Shown here in pieces: positions 6,718 through 9,651 of a stretch of 9,651 bases of DNA. Source of the stretch: Candidatus Methanofastidiosum methylothiophilum (GTDB taxonomy: Archaea; Methanobacteriota_B; Thermococci; Methanofastidiosales; Methanofastidiosaceae). Numbering within the stretch: position 1 is the stretch's first letter; each line of letters starts with the position of its first letter. The notes beneath the pieces were generated by a model, which saw nothing but the letters and a program-made list of their open reading frames with translations, had not been told where the DNA came from and did not search any database. The DNA is taken from positions 1-9,651 of the forward strand of contig LNGD01000055.1 in NCBI GenBank assembly GCA_001587675.1. Direction: 5' to 3'. The position numbers were made by a program, and so were the translations under genes.

Positions 6718-6752
6718 CTCTCTTTTATAATTATATATTTATAGTAGAAAGC

Positions 6753-6765
6753 TTTTTATATAAAT
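6753..6765 (+). promoter_or_regulatory. TATA box of the ferredoxin-permease operon
   Basis: TTTTTATATAAAT is centred near 6759, so transcription should begin near 6784. That is after the ATG at 6776 and before the Shine-Dalgarno site at 6786-6792, which decides in favour of the TTG start at 6797. Confidence 0.5.
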
Positions 6766-6796
6766 CAATAATTATATGATTAAAAAGGTGATTACC

Positions 6797-7093
6797 TTGG
6801 CAGAAAAATGGTTTGGAATGGAAAGAGAAGATATCCAATGGTTTCCAACTATAGATAATGATAAGTGTACCAACTGTGAAACTTGTTTAAAAAAATGTTC
6901 TCATGGGGTATTTGAAAATATCAACGGAAAAGTTAAAGTTGTAAAGCCATTCAATTGTGTCGTTGGCTGTACTGGCTGTGATCCATTATGCCCAGAAGGA
7001 GCAATTAGCCATCCCCCTAAAGATTATCTTGTAAATCTTATTAAAACTATAAATATTAAAAATAGATGTGGATGCAACTGCAAAGAGGATTAA
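6797..7093 (+). CDS. 4Fe-4S dicluster ferredoxin-like protein with CxCxC tail
   Basis: A 98-residue soluble protein. The TTG at 6797 is preferred because AGGTGAT (6786-6792) lies four bases ahead and the TATA box predicts a transcript start after the alternative ATG 6776. Two iron-sulfur motifs are seen: C24-x2-C27-x2-C30-x3-C34 (DKCTNCETCLKKCSHG) and C54-x3-C58-x2-C61-x3-C65-P (CVVGCTGCDPLCPEG). It can probably carry two [4Fe-4S] clusters for electron transfer. The tail NRCGCNCKED adds three more cysteines (C91, C93, C95), unusual for a ferredoxin and suited to binding a soft metal. The permease start follows two bases after the stop, so the two are almost certainly co-expressed. The redox partner is unknown. 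Confidence 0.82.
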   Translation: MAEKWFGMEREDIQWFPTIDNDKCTNCETCLKKCSHGVFENINGKVKVVKPFNCVVGCTGCDPLCPEGAISHPPKDYLVNLIKTINIKNRCGCNCKED

Positions 7094-7094
7094 C

Positions 7095-8204
7095 ATGAAA
7101 GAAAAAAATACTTTAGCTTTGTTAATTATGTTGTTTTTAGGATTCTACTTCATGCCTACTGATAGCAGTTTATTTAATCAGTCTTTGTCTAGTGCAGTCT
7201 TTTTATTGCATGATTATGCAAGAAAACACGTTTTGACATGCTTAGTTCCGGCAATGTTCATTGCTGGCGCTATAAGCATATTTGTTAGGAAAGACGCTGT
7301 CTTAAAATATCTAGGCAGTGAAAGTAACGTTCTTTTATCATACACTATCGCCTCAGTTTCTGGATCTATACTTGCAGTTTGTTCTTGCACAATATTGCCA
7401 TTATTCGCATCTATTAGAAAAAGAGGAGCCGGTCTTGGACCAGCAACAACTTTTTTATTTTCTGGCCCTGCAATTAATATTGCCGCAATATTTCTTACAT
7501 TTAGTGTTCTAGGATTCCCAATAGGTCTGGCTAGAGTTATTTCAGCAGTAGGTCTTTCAATTTTAGTTGGTATTTCAATGGAACTGATTTTTAGGGAAAG
7601 GTCTGAAGGCGGAAAGCTCTACATTCAAGAAGGCAAAGTAGTATCTGTTACCTCTCAAGTTCTATCAGTATTTTTCATATCATTAGTAATGATACTTGTA
7701 GTAAATGGGCTAACAATAGGGCAAATACCAAAATATACTATAATGGGTATACTTACTATTGTTGTGGCAGGCATAGCATTACTAAAATTTACTAGAGAAG
7801 CATCTAAAGAATGGCTTAACGAAACATGGGTCTTTGCTAAAATGTTAATACCTCTCTTGTTTATAGGTGTCTTTATTGCGGGATTTATAATGCCACTTTT
7901 ACCTCAACAATTAATTGAGCAAATAGTGGGTAAGAATACGATCTCTGGAAACCTGATAGCTTCGATATTTGGTGCTTTTATGTACTTTTCAACTTTGACT
8001 GAAATACCAATAATGCAGGCACTTATAACTAAAGGAATGTCAAATGGGCCTGCTTTAGCACTCTTACTCTCGGGACCGAGTTTGAGCTTACCAAGTATGC
8101 TAGTTATTCGGAGGGTAATGGGAAACAAAAGAACAGCAGTTTATGTATTATTAGTTATATTCTACTCAACAATAGCTGGACTTATATTTGGAAGTCTATT
8201 TTAA
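7095..8204 (+). CDS. COG0701/DUF318 permease (ArsP-like)
   Basis: A 369-residue integral membrane protein with about eight to ten hydrophobic helices. Family hallmarks are the AVCSCTILPLFASI segment (C96, C98) followed by RKRGAGLGPATT and FSGPAINIAAI (SGP at 123-125), and a second repeat-like LLSGPSLSLPS (326-328) after FSTLTEIPIMQALI. The two SGP elements suggest an internally duplicated fold. ArsP members of the family export trivalent organoarsenicals; others are uncharacterised permeases. Convergence with arsR-arsC genes supports arsenic or soft-metal export. The ATG at 7095 has GAGG (7085-7088) six bases ahead and follows the ferredoxin stop by one base. A longer frame from 7068 overlaps the ferredoxin and lacks a ribosome-binding site. 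Its stop lies four bases from the arsC stop on the other strand. Confidence 0.85.
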   Translation: MKEKNTLALLIMLFLGFYFMPTDSSLFNQSLSSAVFLLHDYARKHVLTCLVPAMFIAGAISIFVRKDAVLKYLGSESNVLLSYTIASVSGSILAVCSCTILPLFASIRKRGAGLGPATTFLFSGPAINIAAIFLTFSVLGFPIGLARVISAVGLSILVGISMELIFRERSEGGKLYIQEGKVVSVTSQVLSVFFISLVMILVVNGLTIGQIPKYTIMGILTIVVAGIALLKFTREASKEWLNETWVFAKMLIPLLFIGVFIAGFIMPLLPQQLIEQIVGKNTISGNLIASIFGAFMYFSTLTEIPIMQALITKGMSNGPALALLLSGPSLSLPSMLVIRRVMGNKRTAVYVLLVIFYSTIAGLIFGSLF

Positions 8205-8221
8205 TTTATTATTTATTTTTA
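8201..8221 (+). terminator. T-rich stretch at the end of the permease gene
   Basis: A run of T-rich sequence ending in TTTTT (8216-8220) starts at the permease stop and overlaps the last codons of the convergent arsC. It may end the + transcript. There is no stem, so the call is weak. Confidence 0.25.
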
Positions 8222-8625
8222 CAGAAGAATTCGATTATCCACTCTTTTATTTCTTCTCTGGTTTTTCTGAATGCATTGAGTTTATCTTCATAACTTCCTT
8301 CAGTAGAAGAAGGGTCCTTGAAACTCTTATGGATATATTCTTTCGCTCCAGGGAAAAAGGGGCATGTTTCTTTAGCATTGTCACATACTGTGACAACATA
8401 ATCAAATTTGAACTCCTTAAATTCTAACATACTTTTAGAATAATGGTTCGTGGCATCAATCCCTATTTCGTTTAAAACTTCTATAGAGAAGGGATTGACT
8501 TTAGTTGGTGCAGAGCCCGCACTAAATGCTTGATATCTATCCCCACATAAGTAATTTAATAACCCTTGTGCGATTTGAGATCTTGCAGAGTTATGAGTAC
8601 AAACAAACAATACTTTCTTTTTCAT
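8209..8625 (-). CDS. arsC: arsenate reductase, thioredoxin-coupled type
   Basis: A 138-residue protein of the low-molecular-weight phosphatase-like ArsC family, reducing arsenate to arsenite in the cytosol. The active-site loop is C9-THNSA-R15-S (C-x5-R). The two cysteines that relay the disulfide are C81 and C88 in TVCDNAKETCPFFPG, matching the C10/C82/C89 arrangement of Bacillus-type ArsC. The catalytic Asp is in KDP (D104). This type is recycled by thioredoxin, and a small thioredoxin is encoded two genes upstream. The ATG follows the previous stop by 16 bases and has no visible Shine-Dalgarno site, unlike its neighbours. It may be poorly translated, re-initiated, or made from its own short transcript. 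C134 near the C-terminus is an extra cysteine. Confidence 0.93.
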   Translation of the reverse strand: MKKKVLFVCTHNSARSQIAQGLLNYLCGDRYQAFSAGSAPTKVNPFSIEVLNEIGIDATNHYSKSMLEFKEFKFDYVVTVCDNAKETCPFFPGAKEYIHKSFKDPSSTEGSYEDKLNAFRKTREEIKEWIIEFFCKNK

Positions 8626-8641
8626 AAAATAAATAACTTAA

Positions 8642-8965
8642 TTATTTTTTACAATCGCAGTTAATATTTCCTTTTATTATCTCTTTCCAATCACCTATAA
8701 CATCGTGAGTCCAGCAATCGTCAGCTCCTGCAGCTTCTCTCATTACTAATGCAAAAATGTAACTAAGTTCCTTTACTGTAGCACCAGCTTCAAGAGCTCC
8801 TTTGAAATGCTTTAGAACACATGGTTTTGATCTTGCTTTTATGGACAATGCAAAACATATGAATTGATATGTCTTCTCATCTATTGTTCTTTTATCCTTA
8901 TACAGCTCATCTATTTCATCTAGTTTTTTTGTAAATTCAGGGAAGAATTCTTCCAACATTCTCAT
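8642..8965 (-). CDS. AhpD/carboxymuconolactone-decarboxylase-like protein, altered active site
   Basis: A 107-residue all-helical protein of the CMD/AhpD family. The ATG at 8965 is chosen because GGAGGAG (8977-8971) lies five bases ahead; the ATG at 8983, which overlaps the thioredoxin stop as ATGA, has none. The family core is visible in FALSIKARSKPCVLKHFKG and ALEAGATVKEL. AhpD uses CxxC-x3-H and an upstream Glu for peroxide reduction. Here the first Cys is Ser (S46-K-P-C49), His53 is kept, and the position of the Glu is Gln34. Ordinary AhpD peroxidase chemistry is therefore doubtful. Other cysteines are C37, C84 and a C-terminal CDC (C103, C105). CMD proteins are sometimes found in arsenic operons, so a thiol or arsenic-handling role is plausible but unproven. 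Confidence 0.8.
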   Translation of the reverse strand: MRMLEEFFPEFTKKLDEIDELYKDKRTIDEKTYQFICFALSIKARSKPCVLKHFKGALEAGATVKELSYIFALVMREAAGADDCWTHDVIGDWKEIIKGNINCDCKK

Positions 8966-8979
8966 TATTACTCCTCCAA

Positions 8980-9213
8980 TCATTTTATACCTAATATCTT
9001 ATATAATTCATCTTCAGAGGGATTTCCTACCTTTACTACCTTACCGTCAATCAAGATAGCAGGACTACCCATCACTCCTTCGTTGATAAGATCATTTATA
9101 TCAGAACTGTATTCAACAGTTGCATTAATTTTTCCTTCGGCTGCCAATTTTTTTATTTTTTCAAAAAGATTTTTGCACGATGCGCATCCACTTCCTAAAA
9201 CTTTTACTTTCAT
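8980..9213 (-). CDS. small thioredoxin/glutaredoxin-like protein (MTH895 type)
   Basis: A 77-residue minimal thioredoxin-fold protein. The redox motif is GSGCASC (C10, C13) right after the first strand, and the cis-proline is in MGSPAIL (P51), followed by IDGKVVKVG. Length and motif order match the archaeal 'redox-active disulfide protein' family. It probably reduces the ArsC disulfide or delivers electrons within the arsenic system. The ATG has AAGGAG (9226-9221) seven bases ahead, lying over the arsR stop, so the genes are coupled. The stop codon overlaps an unused ATG of the next frame. Confidence 0.88.
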   Translation of the reverse strand: MKVKVLGSGCASCKNLFEKIKKLAAEGKINATVEYSSDINDLINEGVMGSPAILIDGKVVKVGNPSEDELYKILGIK

Positions 9214-9217
9214 TGTA

Positions 9218-9487
9218 TCACTCCTTATTTACAATTTCAAGTATTTTTTTAACTCTTGGATCCTTTATTGAATATAAAATCCTCTTACCATCTCTCCTAG
9301 ACTGGATAATATCCCAATCTTGTAATTTTGAGAGATGCATTGAGGTGTTAGGTTGGGATCTTTTAATTAATTCAGGTATTTCACAAGCACATCTTTCTCC
9401 TGAAACAAGCACACTAAGAATTTTATATCTTGTACTTTCTCCCATTGCTTTAAGAAGAGAAATATTTCTTTTTTCGTCTCTGACCAT
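9218..9487 (-). CDS. arsR: ArsR-family metalloregulator
   Basis: An 89-residue winged-helix repressor. The metal-sensing motif is GERCACEIPEL with C33 and C35, equivalent to ELCVCDL of ArsR. The third cysteine found in some ArsR proteins is absent (P38 is near that place). Recognition helix: SQPNTSMHLSKLQD. Wing: SRRDGKRILYSI. It should dimerise, repress this operon and release DNA on binding As(III), Sb(III) or a similar ion. No Shine-Dalgarno site is seen; the TATA box is centred about 23 bases before the ATG, so the transcript is probably leaderless. It is first of four - strand genes (arsR, thioredoxin, AhpD-like, arsC). A broken copy lies at 4728-4994. Confidence 0.92.
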   Translation of the reverse strand: MVRDEKRNISLLKAMGESTRYKILSVLVSGERCACEIPELIKRSQPNTSMHLSKLQDWDIIQSRRDGKRILYSIKDPRVKKILEIVNKE

Positions 9488-9497
9488 GAGTCATTAT

Positions 9498-9515
9498 TTA
9501 TATATTTATATATAA
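9498..9515 (-). promoter_or_regulatory. arsR promoter with inverted-repeat operator candidate
   Basis: On the - strand TTATATA-TAAA-TATATAA is an 18-base inverted repeat (7-4-7) that includes the likely TATA box TTTATATATAAA (9505-9516). Repressor binding here would block TBP. In the decayed copy the repeat is damaged in one arm (5005-5022), as expected if it lost function. AT-rich sequence makes such palindromes fairly easy to find by chance. Confidence 0.45.
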
Positions 9516-9597
9516 AGTTTATTATCTAATCTTTGATTGTTTTATCCTGTAATTATTTCCTTTTCCTTTCATTAAATGTGTAATCTGCTAAAAATTT

Positions 9598-9651
9598 CGC
9601 CTGTTACCTAATGATGATTTTTCAACCTCCTTGCCAACTAATTCCATAAAA
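9598..9651 (-). CDS. possible C-terminal end of a gene beyond the window (partial)
   Basis: One - frame is open from the window edge to TAG at 9600-9598 and gives about 18 residues ending SSLGNRRNF. It is too short to identify. If real, the gene would be transcribed toward arsR, with about 110 bases between its stop and the arsR start. The stretch 9521-9597 otherwise holds only T-rich sequence in which I see nothing definite. Confidence 0.25.

Noticed and set aside
6776..6796. ATG start for the ferredoxin-like gene
   Set aside because: The TATA box predicts transcription starting after this ATG, and AGGTGAT is correctly placed for the TTG at 6797.
7318..7512. Open + frame inside the permease gene
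   Set aside because: It is an out-of-frame shadow of a clear membrane protein and has no ribosome-binding site.
1..9651. tRNA, rRNA, insertion sequence or integrase
   Set aside because: No tRNA-like cloverleaf, transposase motif or terminal inverted repeat pair was seen on either strand.

Overview
The window looks like part of an AT-rich archaeal chromosome, most likely euryarchaeal. This rests on archaeal-style TATA elements about 25-45 bases ahead of several genes, leaders that are very short or absent, strong GGAGG/GGTGAT Shine-Dalgarno sites, frequent TTG starts, and two exported or surface proteins of archaeal style. The species cannot be fixed from sequence alone; a methanogen-related lineage is only a guess.

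Layout. (1) 1-4706, + strand: after a scrap of an upstream gene and a promoter, a tight five-gene pyrimidine operon. It holds a cytosine-deaminase-like amidohydrolase, a second putative metal-dependent hydrolase (DUF6282-like), dihydroorotate dehydrogenase (pyrD, class 1A), orotate phosphoribosyltransferase (pyrE) and OMP decarboxylase (pyrF). Every junction overlaps by 1-17 bases, which suggests translational coupling. PyrD, PyrE and PyrF read as bacterial types, so the block may have been acquired. The first ribosome-binding site lies in a small hairpin, next to a second, larger hairpin in the leader. (2) 4707-5074: a decayed second copy of the arsR gene found at 9218-9487. It has lost its start codon and is frameshifted, but keeps 55 consecutive identical bases over the DNA-binding helix. 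(3) 5075-6671, - strand: a small secreted protein, and a surface protein with a C-terminal membrane anchor. (4) 6797-8204, + strand: a two-cluster ferredoxin-like protein with a cysteine-rich tail, followed by a COG0701/ArsP-type permease. (5) 9487-8209, - strand: arsR, a small MTH895-type thioredoxin, an AhpD/CMD-like protein with altered active-site residues, and a thioredoxin-type arsenate reductase. (6) 9488-9651: the arsR promoter and possibly the tail of another gene.

How the parts work together. In the pyr operon, PyrD oxidises dihydroorotate to orotate, PyrE adds ribose phosphate and PyrF decarboxylates to UMP. The two hydrolases in front are candidates for supplying dihydroorotate or for pyrimidine salvage. 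The right half is a convergent arsenic/thiol-redox island. ArsR probably senses As(III) or a similar soft metal, the thioredoxin can re-reduce ArsC, ArsC makes arsenite from arsenate, and the permease (with its ferredoxin partner) may export an arsenic species. The AhpD-like protein and the ferredoxin tail are the least understood parts.
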